DNA of 64,000 nt from DASUPK01 sp963795665 (GCA_963795665.1 CAWCIP010000002.1:62001-126000), one strand, 5' to 3'. Shown: positions 40,759 to 49,467, counted from the first letter of the stretch. The notes: generated by a model not told the origin, from the sequence alone. Numbers and translations: made by a program.

Positions 40759-41154
40759 ATGCTGACCGACCCGATCTCCGATTACCTGAACCGGATCCGC
40801 AACGCGCTCCAGGCCGACCACGAGGAGGTGGAGATTCCCGCCTCGCGGCTGAAGCGCGAGATGACCCGCATCCTCAAGGAGCAGGGATACATCTCCGACT
40901 TCAGCGTGGAGCCGGGCCGGGTCGGCGAGGTGATCAAGGTCCGCCTCCGCTATACCGAGGATCGCGACCCCGTGATCAGCGGCATGGACCGGGTCTCGCG
41001 CCCGGGACGGCGGCGCTACGTACCGAAGGACGATGTCCCTCGAGTCTTCGGAGGGATGGGCACGACGATCATGTCCACCTCGCGCGGAGTGATGACGGGC
41101 CACGAGGCGCGCCAGAGGGGCGTCGGCGGAGAGGTCGTCGCGCACGTCTGGTGA
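40759..41154 (+). CDS. rpsH: 30S ribosomal protein S8
   Basis: A 131-aa protein that binds 16S helix 21 and in some bacteria regulates the spc operon. It begins LTDPISDYLNRIRNALQADHEEVEIPASRLK and ends with STSRGVMTGHEARQRGVGGEVVAHVW. The ATG is at 40759; rplF follows after 10 bases. Confidence 0.97.
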   Translation: MLTDPISDYLNRIRNALQADHEEVEIPASRLKREMTRILKEQGYISDFSVEPGRVGEVIKVRLRYTEDRDPVISGMDRVSRPGRRRYVPKDDVPRVFGGMGTTIMSTSRGVMTGHEARQRGVGGEVVAHVW

Positions 41155-41164
41155 GGAACAGCTG

Positions 41165-41698
41165 ATGAGCCGAATCGGAAGAAAGCCAATCGAGATCCCA
41201 GAGGGCGTCGAGATAGACGTCAAGCCCGGCGCTGTCGCCGTCAAGGGCCCCAAGGGGGAGCTCAACCAGGACGTGGATCGGGACATGAAGGTCGCGATCG
41301 AGGACGGCACCCTGACCGTCGCCCGGCCCACCGACCGCGGCGAGCATCGCGCCCTGCATGGGCTCACCAGGAGCCTGATCGCGAACATGGTCGAGGGCGT
41401 CACAGACGGCTTCGAGCGGCGCCTGGAGATCCAGGGCGTCGGCTACCGGGCGAACCTGAAGGGCAAGAACCTGGAGATGGCGCTCGGGTATTCGCATCCC
41501 GTGACGATCGAGGCGCCCGACGGAATCGAGTTCGAGGTCCCGCAGCCCACCGAGGTCATCGTTCGGGGGATCGACAAGCAGCTGGTCGGCGAGACCGCCG
41601 CGCGCATCCGCAAGTCCCGCCCACCCGAGCCCTATAAGGGCAAGGGCGTGCGCTACGCCGGCGAGCACGTCGCCCGCAAGGTCGGGAAGAGGGCCTGA
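41165..41698 (+). CDS. rplF: 50S ribosomal protein L6
   Basis: 177 aa, typical length: SRIGRKPIEIPEGVEIDVKPGAVAVKGPKGEL opens the first domain, and EIQGVGYRANLKGKNLEMALGYSHPV and KSRPPEPYKGKGVRYAGE are the second-domain signatures. One-base overlap with rplR. Confidence 0.97.
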   Translation: MSRIGRKPIEIPEGVEIDVKPGAVAVKGPKGELNQDVDRDMKVAIEDGTLTVARPTDRGEHRALHGLTRSLIANMVEGVTDGFERRLEIQGVGYRANLKGKNLEMALGYSHPVTIEAPDGIEFEVPQPTEVIVRGIDKQLVGETAARIRKSRPPEPYKGKGVRYAGEHVARKVGKRA

Positions 41699-42051
41699 TG
41701 ACGGTCCTGACCAAGCCACAGAAGAGGCTCCGGCGCCGCCGCCGCGTGCGCGCACGGATCCGCGGCAGCGCGGAGCGCCCCCGCCTGTCCGTGTACCGCT
41801 CCAACCGCGGGGTCTTCGCCCAGCTGATCGACGACGACGCCGGACGCACGGTGGCGTCCGTCTCCTGGACCGAGGCCGACCTTCGCAAGCTGGGATCGAT
41901 GGAGCAGGCCAAGCGCGTCGGGCAGCTGCTCGCCGAGCGCGGCAAGGCGGCAGGAGTCGAGACCTGCGTCTTCGATCGCGGCGGCTACCGCTTCCATGGC
42001 CGAGTCGCGGCGATCGCCGAGGGTGCCCGCGAAGGGGGCCTGAAGTTCTGA
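41698..42051 (+). CDS. rplR: 50S ribosomal protein L18
   Basis: 5S rRNA-binding protein, 117 aa: QKRLRRRRRVRARIRGSAERPRLSVYRSNRGVFAQLIDDDAGRTVASVS and the ending FDRGGYRFHGRVAAIAEGAREGGL. The gap to rpsE is 37 bases, larger than its neighbours. Confidence 0.97.
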   Translation: MTVLTKPQKRLRRRRRVRARIRGSAERPRLSVYRSNRGVFAQLIDDDAGRTVASVSWTEADLRKLGSMEQAKRVGQLLAERGKAAGVETCVFDRGGYRFHGRVAAIAEGAREGGLKF

Positions 42052-42088
42052 TGGCCGCCATGGCAAACCCGCTACCTTCGTCGGTTCG

Positions 42089-42709
42089 ATGGCTGTAGAG
42101 AGCGTCAGCCCCAAGGGCCTCGACCTGCAGGAGCGGGTGATCGAGATCAACCGCGTCGCCAAGGTGGTCAAGGGCGGCCGGCGCTTCTCGTTCACCGCCC
42201 TGGTCGCCGTAGGCGACGAGGACTCCGTGGTCGGGATCGGCTACGGCAAGGCGCGCGAGGTGCCCCTCGCCATCCAGAAGGCGGTGGAGGACGCCCGCAA
42301 GAACCTGATCCGAGTGCCCAAGTACGGGCAGACCATCACCCACCGCGTGATCGGCCGCTTCGGAGCGGGCCACGTCGTGCTCCGCCCGGCGAGCCCCGGT
42401 ACCGGCGTGATCGCGGGCGGCGGCGTGCGCGCCGTGCTTGAGCTCGGCGGGGTGCGGGACGTGCTCACCAAGAGCATCGGCACGCAGAACCCGATCAACC
42501 TGGTCAAGGCGACCATGTCGGGCCTCGAGAGCCTGCGCAGGCCGGAGGACGTCGCCAAGCTTCGCGGCATCTCGATACGGGAGGTTCTTGGAGTCGGCAA
42601 CGGCGCCGCTGCCGAGGCGCAGACCGCGAACGGCAAGGCCGAGGAGAAGGCTGAGAGTCCGGAGCCCGTTACGCCTGAGGCGGTCGCGGAGGAGACAAGC
42701 GATGGCTGA
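42089..42709 (+). CDS. rpsE: 30S ribosomal protein S5
   Basis: Decoding-fidelity protein, 206 aa. It contains ERVIEINRVAKVVKGGRRFSFTALVAVGD, GYGKAREVPLAIQKAVEDARKN and ELGGVRDVLTKSIGTQNPINLVKAT. A 25-residue acidic tail follows the core. The ATG at 42089 agrees with the family. Its last 8 bases overlap the rpmD start. Confidence 0.97.
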   Translation: MAVESVSPKGLDLQERVIEINRVAKVVKGGRRFSFTALVAVGDEDSVVGIGYGKAREVPLAIQKAVEDARKNLIRVPKYGQTITHRVIGRFGAGHVVLRPASPGTGVIAGGGVRAVLELGGVRDVLTKSIGTQNPINLVKATMSGLESLRRPEDVAKLRGISIREVLGVGNGAAAEAQTANGKAEEKAESPEPVTPEAVAEETSDG

Positions 42710-42881
42710 CGTGGCTCTCAAGCAGGTCCGCTCCTCCAACGGCGCCTCGGGCGTGCAGCGCGACACCCTGCGCTCGCTGAAGCTCGGCCGCATCGGCAAG
42801 GAGGCGAAGCACACCGATACGCCCCAGCTCCGGGGAATGATTCGCGCCGTGAGCCATCTGGTGGAGGTCGAGAATGGCTGA
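42702..42881 (+). CDS. rpmD: 50S ribosomal protein L30
   Basis: 59 aa: ALKQVRSSNGASGVQRDTLRSLKLGRIGKEAKHTDTPQLRGMIRAVSHLVEV, the whole short L30 fold. It overlaps rpsE by 8 bases and rplO by 8 bases, so the three are coupled. Confidence 0.96.
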   Translation: MADVALKQVRSSNGASGVQRDTLRSLKLGRIGKEAKHTDTPQLRGMIRAVSHLVEVENG

Positions 42882-43362
42882 CGAAAAGAAGGATCAGGTC
42901 GGCCTGCACTCGCTGAAGCCCGCTCCCGGATCGCGGCGGCCGCGGAAGCGGCTCGGACGCGGCCCGGGCACCGGCCACGGCAAGACCTCCGGCCGCGGGC
43001 ACAAGGGCGCGGGAGCGCGCTCGGGCAACAAGCGCAAGACGGGGTACGAGGGCGGCCAGAACCCCATCCACATGCGGATGCGCAAGCTACGCGGGCCGCA
43101 CAAGAAGATGTCGATGCCCTTCGAGAAGTTCCGGACGCAGACCCAGCCGGTCAATCTCTCCGACCTCGACTCCCGCTTCAAGGCGAATGACGAGGTGACA
43201 CCGGAGTCGCTGCGCGCCGCCGGCCTCGCCAAGCGGCGCCACCCGGTGAAGATCCTGGCCCGCGGCGAGATCTCCAAGAAGCTCACCGTCAAGGCGCACG
43301 CCTTCAGCGCCCAGGCCAAGGAGAAGATCGAAGCCGCCGGCGGCAGCGCCGAGGTCATCTGA
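42874..43362 (+). CDS. rplO: 50S ribosomal protein L15
   Basis: 162 aa: LHSLKPAPGSRRPRKRLGRGPGTGHGKTSGRGHKGAGARSG is the classic Gly/Arg-rich N-terminus, followed by the EGGQNPIHMRMRKLRG loop and the C-terminal domain with VKILARGEISKKLTVKAHAFSAQAKEKIEAAGG. One-base overlap with secY. Confidence 0.97.
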   Translation: MADEKKDQVGLHSLKPAPGSRRPRKRLGRGPGTGHGKTSGRGHKGAGARSGNKRKTGYEGGQNPIHMRMRKLRGPHKKMSMPFEKFRTQTQPVNLSDLDSRFKANDEVTPESLRAAGLAKRRHPVKILARGEISKKLTVKAHAFSAQAKEKIEAAGGSAEVI

Positions 43363-44636
43363 TGCTCCAGACCGTTCTCAATGCGTTCACGGTCCAGGAG
43401 ATCCGCAAGAAGCTGATCTTTACGGCGGCGATCCTCGCTCTCTACCGGCTTGGGGCCTACATCCCCTCGCCCGGCGTGGACGCGCAGGCGATCAAGGACG
43501 GGGTGAGCGGCGTGGGCGGCTCGAACATCCTCGGCTTCCTCAACCTCTTCTCGGGCGGGAGCCTCTCGAGGCTGTCGCTGTTCGCGCTGGGCATCATGCC
43601 CTACATCACGGCCTCGATCATCCTGCAGCTCCTGACGGTGGTCGTGCCCTCGCTGGAGCGGCTCCAGAAGGAGGGCGAGGTCGGGCAGCAGAAGATCACC
43701 CAGTACACCCGCTACCTGACCGTGATCCTCGCCTTCGCCCAGTCCCTGGGCTACGTCTTCCTGTTCACGTCGGGCAGCTTCAGCGCGGGCGGCGCCAGCA
43801 TCATCGGCGAGCGGACCTTCCCGAAGGTCTTCCTGATCGTGGTCACGCTGACCGCGGGCTGCACCGTCCTGATGTGGATGGGCGAGCTGATCACCCAGCG
43901 CGGGATCGGCAACGGGATCTCGCTGATGATCTTCGCCTCGATCGTCTCCCGGATCCCGAGCGGCCTCGACAAGTGGTGGAACAACCCGGATCAGGTCTTC
44001 GTCGTGATGATGCCGTTCATCGCCCTGGCGGTGATCGTGGCGATCGTCTACGTCCAGGAGGGGCAGCGTCGCATCCCCGTGCAGTACGCCAAACGCGTGG
44101 TGGGGCGCCGGATGACGTCCGGCGGCTCGACCTACTTACCTCTGCGCGTCAACATGGCCGGCGTGATCCCGGTGATCTTCGCGGCCTCGATCATGGCCTT
44201 CCCCCCGACCATCGGGCAGATGATCAACACGCCCGCCGCGCTCGACTTCGCTGCGTTCTTCAGTCCCAACAGCTGGCACTACGTGGTCGGCGAGGTGTTC
44301 TTCATCATCATCTTCACCTACTTCTACACGGCGGTCACCTTCAACCCGGTGGACCAGGCCGACAACCTGAAGAAGTACGGCGGGTTCATCCCCGGCGTGC
44401 GACCAGGGCGACCTACCGCCGAATACCTGGACAGGATCCTGTCCAGGCTCACCTTCCCCGGCGCCCTCTACCTGGGCGCGGTCGCGGCGCTGCCGACGAT
44501 CCTGATCAGCCAGACGTCGGCCAACTTCTTCTTCGGCGGGACCTCGATCCTGATCGTCGTCGGTGTGGCTCTCGACACGGTCAAACAGCTCGAAGCGCAG
44601 CTGATGATGCGCAACTACGAGGGCTTCCTGAAGTGA
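43362..44636 (+). CDS. secY: Preprotein translocase subunit SecY
   Basis: Channel subunit of the Sec translocon, 424 aa with ten predicted membrane helices. Visible landmarks are FTAAILALYRLGAYIPSPGVD at helix 1, FSGGSLSRLSLFALGIMPYITASIILQLL (plug and helix 2), ERLQKEGEVGQQKITQYTRYLT and the cytoplasmic loop QRRIPVQYAKR. It ends with LEAQLMMRNYEGFLK. The ATG at 43362 overlaps the rplO stop; adk follows after 13 bases. Confidence 0.97.
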   Translation: MLQTVLNAFTVQEIRKKLIFTAAILALYRLGAYIPSPGVDAQAIKDGVSGVGGSNILGFLNLFSGGSLSRLSLFALGIMPYITASIILQLLTVVVPSLERLQKEGEVGQQKITQYTRYLTVILAFAQSLGYVFLFTSGSFSAGGASIIGERTFPKVFLIVVTLTAGCTVLMWMGELITQRGIGNGISLMIFASIVSRIPSGLDKWWNNPDQVFVVMMPFIALAVIVAIVYVQEGQRRIPVQYAKRVVGRRMTSGGSTYLPLRVNMAGVIPVIFAASIMAFPPTIGQMINTPAALDFAAFFSPNSWHYVVGEVFFIIIFTYFYTAVTFNPVDQADNLKKYGGFIPGVRPGRPTAEYLDRILSRLTFPGALYLGAVAALPTILISQTSANFFFGGTSILIVVGVALDTVKQLEAQLMMRNYEGFLK

Positions 44637-44649
44637 CGCGCGCGACCGG

Positions 44650-45342
44650 GTGCCGGGCTTGCCCGAGCTGAACCTAATCCTGCTCGGCCCGCCAGGCAGC
44701 GGGAAGGGAACACAGGGGGAGCGGCTGCGCGAGGACTTCCGGCTGCCGTACTTCGCGACCGGCGACATCCTGCGCGCCGCGGTCAAGGACGAGACCGAGA
44801 TCGGCAAGCAGGCCAAGGACTACATGGACCGGGGCGACCTCGTCCCCGACGAGGTGATCATCGGCGTGATCGCCGAGCGTCTGCAGACCGAGGAGGCGGC
44901 GGACGGCTTCGTCCTCGACGGCTTTCCCCGCACCGTGCCCCAGGCCGAGGCGCTCGACGCCAAGATGCGCGAGCTGCGGCGCGAGATGACGGCGGCCGTG
45001 CTGATCGAGGTCTCCGAGGAGGAGGTCCTCCGCCGGCTCGGTGGCCGTCGCACCTGCGAAAAGGACCCAACCCACATCTACCACGTCGAGTTCGACCCTC
45101 CGAAGGAGGAGGGCGTCTGCGACCTCGATGGCGGCAAGCTGATCGTTCGCGATGACGACAAGCCCGACGTGATCAAGAATCGCCTCGCGCAGTACCGCGA
45201 GAAGACCGAGCCGCTGATCGACTACTACGAGGAGCGTGGCATCCTCCATCGGACCGACGGCGAGCGTCCGCCGGAAGAGGTGGAGGAGCGGATCCACGGC
45301 ATCCTCGCGACCCTCCGGCGCGAGGACGAAATGGAAATATGA
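44650..45342 (+). CDS. adk: Adenylate kinase
   Basis: Interconverts ATP + AMP and 2 ADP. The 230-aa long-lid form has P-loop GPPGSGKGT at residues 13-21 and AMP-binding FATGDILRAAV and LDGFPRTVPQAEALD. The LID domain has a cysteine pattern (RTCEKDPTHIYH...GVCD) that may bind zinc. GTG at 44650 gives seven extra residues before NLILLGPPG; a TTG at 44659 is an alternative. It sits in the conserved secY-adk-map order. Confidence 0.95.
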   Translation: MPGLPELNLILLGPPGSGKGTQGERLREDFRLPYFATGDILRAAVKDETEIGKQAKDYMDRGDLVPDEVIIGVIAERLQTEEAADGFVLDGFPRTVPQAEALDAKMRELRREMTAAVLIEVSEEEVLRRLGGRRTCEKDPTHIYHVEFDPPKEEGVCDLDGGKLIVRDDDKPDVIKNRLAQYREKTEPLIDYYEERGILHRTDGERPPEEVEERIHGILATLRREDEMEI

Positions 45343-45355
45343 GAGGGACCGGACC

Positions 45356-46123
45356 ATGTATCGCGGCATGATCATCCGCAAGACCTCCGAGCAGATCGAC
45401 GCAATGGCCGAGGCCGGGAAGATCCAGGCGCGCTGCCTGCGGATGCTCCGCTCGAATGCCCGGCCCGGCGTCACCACCAAGGAGCTGGACGAGGCGGCGG
45501 AGAAGTTCATCCGCTCACAGGGCGCCGTTCCCTCGTTCAAGGGCTACCGGGGCTTTCCTGGCTCGATCTGCACCTCGCCGAACTCGATGGTGGTCCACGG
45601 CATCCCGGGCCCCTACGAGCTGCGCCGGGGGGACATCCTCTCGATCGACGTCGGTGTCACCTACGAGGGCTGGGTCGCCGACGCGGCGATCACCGTCCCA
45701 ATCGGCGAGGCCCCGCCCGAGGCCGAGCCGCTGCTGACGACTACGCGCGACGCCCTCTTCGAGGGCATCGCCCAGGCGGTGAAGGGCAACCACCTCAGCG
45801 ATATCTCCCACGCAGTCCAGCAGCGTGTCGAGCGAGACAGCCTCTCGATCATTCGCACGCTCGTGGGGCACGGGATCGGCCGCGACATGCACGAGGATCC
45901 GCAGATCCCGAACTTCGGCGATCCGGGCAAGGGACCGGAGCTGGAGATCGGCATGGTGCTCGCGATCGAGCCGATGGTGAACGCCGGCGGCGCCGACGTC
46001 CGGATGGGCTCGGACGGCTGGGCCGTCTACTCGCAGGACGACTCCCTGGCCGCGCACTTCGAGTTCACGGTGGCCATCACCGAGGACGGCCCGCGCGTCC
46101 TCACCCCCTGGCACCTGGACTGA
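45356..46123 (+). CDS. map: Methionine aminopeptidase, type I
   Basis: Removes N-terminal Met from new proteins. The 255-aa product has IIRKTSEQIDAMAEAGKIQARCLRMLRSNARPGVTTKELD, the first metal-ligand strand SIDVGVTYEGWVADAAITVPIG with two Asp ligands, GHGIGRDMHEDPQIPN with the His ligand, VLAIEPMVNAGG with a Glu ligand, and the final FEFTVAITEDG. The ATG at 45356 follows GAGAGGGACCGG. infA, the usual next gene, is not present. Confidence 0.96.
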   Translation: MYRGMIIRKTSEQIDAMAEAGKIQARCLRMLRSNARPGVTTKELDEAAEKFIRSQGAVPSFKGYRGFPGSICTSPNSMVVHGIPGPYELRRGDILSIDVGVTYEGWVADAAITVPIGEAPPEAEPLLTTTRDALFEGIAQAVKGNHLSDISHAVQQRVERDSLSIIRTLVGHGIGRDMHEDPQIPNFGDPGKGPELEIGMVLAIEPMVNAGGADVRMGSDGWAVYSQDDSLAAHFEFTVAITEDGPRVLTPWHLD

Positions 46124-46154
46124 CTTCCAGGCATGGCCCAGGCACGCACGCTGC

Positions 46155-46198
46155 TAACATTGCACGCGTCGGTTCACGCCTGCGTGGCCGACGTTTTT
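46155..46198 (+). promoter_or_regulatory. Leader of the rpmJ-rpsM-rpsK-rpsD-rpoA operon with intrinsic attenuator
   Basis: TAACAT (46155-46160) is a possible -10. It is followed within 7 bases by a long hairpin: CGTCGG (46167-46172) with CCGACG (46188-46193), stacked on CACGC/GCGTG (46175-46186), then TTTTT (46194-46198). It is a strong intrinsic terminator shape, 75 bases before rpmJ. It may end the map transcript, or, if transcription starts at the -10 box, act as an attenuator. The -35 region is weak. Confidence 0.55.
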
Positions 46199-46272
46199 CA
46201 CGCCTGTAGGCCCGACTCCTGGGGCCCGTGGGCTCACTCCCAGTCAGATACGACCCCATTGAGAGAAGGGGA

Positions 46273-46386
46273 ATGAAGGTCCGAGCGTCCGTAAAGCCCA
46301 TGTGTGAGAAATGCAAGGTGATCCGCCGCGGCGGCGCGGTCCTCGTGATCTGCCCGAATCCCCGTCACAAGCAGAGGCAGGGTTGA
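46273..46386 (+). CDS. rpmJ: 50S ribosomal protein L36
   Basis: A 37-aa zinc-ribbon protein: MKVRASVKPMCEKCKVIRRGG, then a further Cys and His (VICPNPRHKQRQG), the C+ form. The ATG at 46273 follows GAGAGAAGGGG. rpsM starts 4 bases after its stop. Confidence 0.96.
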   Translation: MKVRASVKPMCEKCKVIRRGGAVLVICPNPRHKQRQG

Positions 46387-46390
46387 TCTG

Positions 46391-46774
46391 ATGGCGCGCA
46401 TCGCGGGAGTCAACCTCCCCCTCAACAAGCGGGCCGAGGTCGGCCTCACCTACGTCTTCGGGATCGGCCGCTCCACGGCCAACGAGATCCTGAAGGAGAC
46501 GGGCGTCGACCCCAACACCGCGGTCAAGGACCTGACCGAGGACGAGATCGTCAAGCTGCGCGACGCGGTCGAGAACCGCGAGGTCGAGGGCGACCTGCGC
46601 CGGGAGCGCTCCCAGAACGTCAAGCGCCTTCAGGAGATCGGTTCCTACCGGGGCCTCCGCCATCGCCGCGGGCTGCCGGTCCGGGGCCAGCGCACCAAGA
46701 CCAACGCGCGCGGCCGCAAGGGCCCGCGCCGGATGAGCGTTGCGGGCCGCAAGAAGGCCCCGCAGCCCAAGTGA
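46391..46774 (+). CDS. rpsM: 30S ribosomal protein S13
   Basis: 30S head and bridge protein, 127 aa: ARIAGVNLPLNKRAEVGLTYVFGIGRSTANEIL at the start, SYRGLRHRRGLPVRGQRTKTNARGRKGPRR at the tRNA-contact tail. rpsK follows after 20 bases. Confidence 0.97.
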   Translation: MARIAGVNLPLNKRAEVGLTYVFGIGRSTANEILKETGVDPNTAVKDLTEDEIVKLRDAVENREVEGDLRRERSQNVKRLQEIGSYRGLRHRRGLPVRGQRTKTNARGRKGPRRMSVAGRKKAPQPK

Positions 46775-46794
46775 GCCGGGGAGGAATCCGCTAG

Positions 46795-47187
46795 ATGGCA
46801 GCTCCGAAGAAGGGTCGCTCGCGCCGCAAGGTCCGCAAGAACGTCACCTACGGCCAGGCCCACATCAAGACTTCGTTCAACAACACCATCGTCACCCTCA
46901 CCGACCCCGAGGGCAACGTGATCGCCTGGGAGTCCGCCGGCAGCGCCGGGTTCAAGGGCTCGCGCAAGTCGACCCCGTTCGCCGCTCAGGTGACCGCCGA
47001 CGCGGCCGCCAAGAAGGGCATGGAGCACGGGCTCGAGAAGGTCGAGGTCTTCGCCAAGGGCGCCGGATCGGGCCGTGAGACCGCGATCAGGTCGCTGCAG
47101 GCCGCAGGCCTCGACGTGACGACGGTGAAGGACGTGACGCCGCAGGCCCACAACGGGTGCCGTCCCCGCAAGCGGAGGCGCGTCTGA
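46795..47187 (+). CDS. rpsK: 30S ribosomal protein S11
   Basis: Platform protein, 130 aa: VTYGQAHIKTSFNNTIVTLTDPEGNVIAWESAGSAGFKGSRKSTPFAAQ and GSGRETAIRSLQAAGLDVTTVKDVTPQAHNGCRPRKRRRV. The Asn-Gly deamidation motif (AHNGC) is conserved. One-base overlap with rpsD. Confidence 0.97.
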   Translation: MAAPKKGRSRRKVRKNVTYGQAHIKTSFNNTIVTLTDPEGNVIAWESAGSAGFKGSRKSTPFAAQVTADAAAKKGMEHGLEKVEVFAKGAGSGRETAIRSLQAAGLDVTTVKDVTPQAHNGCRPRKRRRV

Positions 47188-47807
47188 TGGCCCGCGACAC
47201 CGGTGCCCAGTGCAAGCAGTGCCGCCGCGAGGGACAGAAGCTGTTCCTGAAGGGCTCTCGTTGCTTCACCGACAAGTGCGGTGTCGAGCGCCGCTCCTAT
47301 CCGCCGGGCGAGCACGGCCGCGGCCGCATGCGGCAGTCCGAGTACCGGGCGCAGCTGCGCGAGAAGCAGAAGGCCAAGCGCTACTACCAGGTGCTCGAGA
47401 AGCAGTTCGCGACTTACTACGACAGGGCCAGCCGGCAGGAGGGCGTCACGGGCGAGAACCTGCTGCGGCTGCTCGAGTGCCGCCTGGACAACGTCCTGGT
47501 GCGGCTCGGCTTCGCGGCCTCCCGCCGCCAGGCCCGCCAGCTGGTCAGTCACGGCCACTGGACCGTGAACGGCCGCCGTGTCGACATTCCCTCGTACCAG
47601 GTGAAGCCGGACGACGTGATCACCATCAAGCCGAACAGTGCATCAACGGATGTGGTGCGCAACGCGACCGAGCTCACGTCCGGAGTGCCGGCCTGGCTGC
47701 AGGCGGACCACGATTCGCTCAACGCAAAGGTGCTGAGGCTCCCTGAGAGGAGCGAGATCTCAGCCCCCGTCGAGGAACAGCTCATCGTCGAGCTGTACTC
47801 GAAGTAA
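47187..47807 (+). CDS. rpsD: 30S ribosomal protein S4, zinc-binding form
   Basis: S4 nucleates 30S assembly and in several bacteria represses this operon. The 206-aa product has an N-terminal four-cysteine zinc site (QCKQCRREG..SRCFTDKCG), then LREKQKAKRYYQVLEKQF and the S4 RNA-binding domain RLDNVLVRLGFAASRRQARQLVSHGHWTVNGRRVDIPSYQV. The ATG at 47187 overlaps the rpsK stop. Confidence 0.97.
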   Translation: MARDTGAQCKQCRREGQKLFLKGSRCFTDKCGVERRSYPPGEHGRGRMRQSEYRAQLREKQKAKRYYQVLEKQFATYYDRASRQEGVTGENLLRLLECRLDNVLVRLGFAASRRQARQLVSHGHWTVNGRRVDIPSYQVKPDDVITIKPNSASTDVVRNATELTSGVPAWLQADHDSLNAKVLRLPERSEISAPVEEQLIVELYSK

Positions 47808-47834
47808 CCCCCCAGAGAAGGAAGTAGATACCTG

Positions 47835-48827
47835 ATGGAAGCAATGACCACCCTGCCAGATTTCCAAGTGCCCAAGATCGCGGGCGAGGATGCCGAAGAG
47901 AACAAGGGCACCTTCACCATCGAGCCCCTCGACAAGGGCTTCGGATACACCTTCGGCAACAGCCTGCGGCGCGTGCTGCTCTCGTCGCTGGGCGGAGCCG
48001 CGATCACCAGCGTCCGCATCGAGGGGGTGGCGCATGAGTTCTCGACCATCCCGGGTCTGAAGGAGGACGTCACCGACCTGGTCCTGAACCTCAAGGACAT
48101 CGTGGTGCGGATGCATACCGATGCCGACGAGGTCGAGACCCCGCTGGTCGCCACCGGCCCCGGCGAGGTCAAGGCAAAGGACATCGACCTCCCCGCGGGC
48201 GTCGAGATCCTCAACCCCGAGGCGCCGATCGCCACGCTCGAGAAGAAGACCAAGCTCGAGATGTACCTGACGATCGGACGTGGTCGCGGCTACTCGCCGG
48301 CGGACGAGAACAAGTCCGAGGACAAGCCGATCGGCGTAGTGCCGATCGACTCGATCTTCTCGCCGATTCGCCGCGCCGCGTATTCGGTCGACTCCGCCCG
48401 CGTCGGGCAGAGGACGGACTTCGACAAGCTCACGCTCGAGGTCGAGACCGATGGCTCCATCGAGCCCGGTGCGGCGTTGCGCGAGGCCGCCGAGATCCTG
48501 ATCAAGAGCCTGGCGATCTTCACCACCGCCGACCGCGTCGACGAGCTGCGGGGCGAGGGAGCGATCGCCGCGGCGGACGGTGGCGGTGGCGGCGGCGAGG
48601 CCGCGGCGGTCCCGGGCGCCGATGGGCTCGACGAGATCCTGATCGAGGAGCTCGAGCTCGGAGTGCGCTCCTACAACTGCCTGAAGCGAGCCGGCATCCA
48701 GACCGTCGGCGAGCTGGTGCGGAAGTCGGAGTCGGAGCTCAACGCGATCCCGAACTTCGGTCGCAAGTCGATCGAGGAGGTCCAGGAGACCCTCCGCGCA
48801 CGCGGCCTCTCGCTGCGGGCGGACTAG
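47835..48827 (+). CDS. rpoA: DNA-directed RNA polymerase subunit alpha
   Basis: 330 aa. The N-terminal assembly domain contains FTIEPLDKGFGYTFGNSLRRVLLSSLGGAAITSVRIEG and the C-terminal domain the helix-hairpin-helix ELGVRSYNCLKRAGIQTVGELV..NFGRKSIEEVQETL, which binds UP elements and activators. A Gly-rich linker joins them. The ATG at 47835 follows GGAAGTAGATACCTG; a second ATG at 47844 is possible. Confidence 0.97.
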   Translation: MEAMTTLPDFQVPKIAGEDAEENKGTFTIEPLDKGFGYTFGNSLRRVLLSSLGGAAITSVRIEGVAHEFSTIPGLKEDVTDLVLNLKDIVVRMHTDADEVETPLVATGPGEVKAKDIDLPAGVEILNPEAPIATLEKKTKLEMYLTIGRGRGYSPADENKSEDKPIGVVPIDSIFSPIRRAAYSVDSARVGQRTDFDKLTLEVETDGSIEPGAALREAAEILIKSLAIFTTADRVDELRGEGAIAAADGGGGGGEAAAVPGADGLDEILIEELELGVRSYNCLKRAGIQTVGELVRKSESELNAIPNFGRKSIEEVQETLRARGLSLRAD

Positions 48828-48858
48828 GGCAACTAGAGTTCCCCGCCGGAGCAGTTAA

Positions 48859-49212
48859 GTGAGGCACCAGCGCAAGAGAGCAAAGCTGAGCCGTGACGCG
48901 GCTCATCGCAACTCGATGCTTCGCACGATGTCGAAGCAGCTGATCGAGCACGAGCGGATTCGGACGACCCAGCCGAAGGCGAAGGCGCTGAAGCCGGAGT
49001 TCGAGAAGCTGATCACGCTCGCGAAGAAAGGCGACCTGCACGCCCGCCGGCAGGCGCTCTCAGAGCTCCACAACGACAAGTTCGCGGTCCACAAGCTATT
49101 CACGGAGATCGCGCCGCGTTACGAGAGCCGTCCCGGTGGCTACACCCGCATCGTCAAGCTCGGCCCGCGTCGGAGCGACTCGGCCGAGATGGTCTTTCTC
49201 GAGCTCGTCTGA
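48859..49212 (+). CDS. rplQ: 50S ribosomal protein L17
   Basis: 117 aa: RHQRKRAKLSRDAAHRNSMLRTMSKQLIEHERIRTTQPKAKAL is diagnostic, and it ends YTRIVKLGPRRSDSAEMVFLELV. GTG at 48859 gives the normal N-terminus. It ends the ribosomal block, with a convergent small gene starting 4 bases away. Confidence 0.96.
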   Translation: MRHQRKRAKLSRDAAHRNSMLRTMSKQLIEHERIRTTQPKAKALKPEFEKLITLAKKGDLHARRQALSELHNDKFAVHKLFTEIAPRYESRPGGYTRIVKLGPRRSDSAEMVFLELV

Positions 49213-49215
49213 GCG

Positions 49216-49467
49216 TCAGGCCCGGCGATTCGGGCTGACGGCGATCATGAAGCCGATCATCGTCATGATGATCACGCCGAGCACGAGCCACTGGGCCCAG
49301 CTCTCGATCGTCGCCACCGCGACCACGCAGAGCGCGATGCCCACGATCAGGGCGATCACGTTGTAGATCCTGGCGCCCTTCTCGGAGCCTCGGCGGATCC
49401 CCTCGCCGCCCGCAAGCAGATCGCTCCGCTCGTACTGGGAGCGCTGGGTGATGTCGGTGTTGGCCAT
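49216..49467 (-). CDS. Small two-helix membrane protein (copy 1 of a pair)
   Basis: An 83-aa product: a hydrophilic N-terminus, then two membrane helices (YNVIALIVGIALCVVAVATI and WLVLGVIIMTMIGFMIAV) joined by ESWAQW, and the end SPNRRA. It is clearly homologous to the neighbouring gene 49541-49792. No known family is recognised. ATG 49467 follows GAGGAGGAGA. It is convergent with rplQ. Confidence 0.7.
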   Translation of the reverse strand: MANTDITQRSQYERSDLLAGGEGIRRGSEKGARIYNVIALIVGIALCVVAVATIESWAQWLVLGVIIMTMIGFMIAVSPNRRA

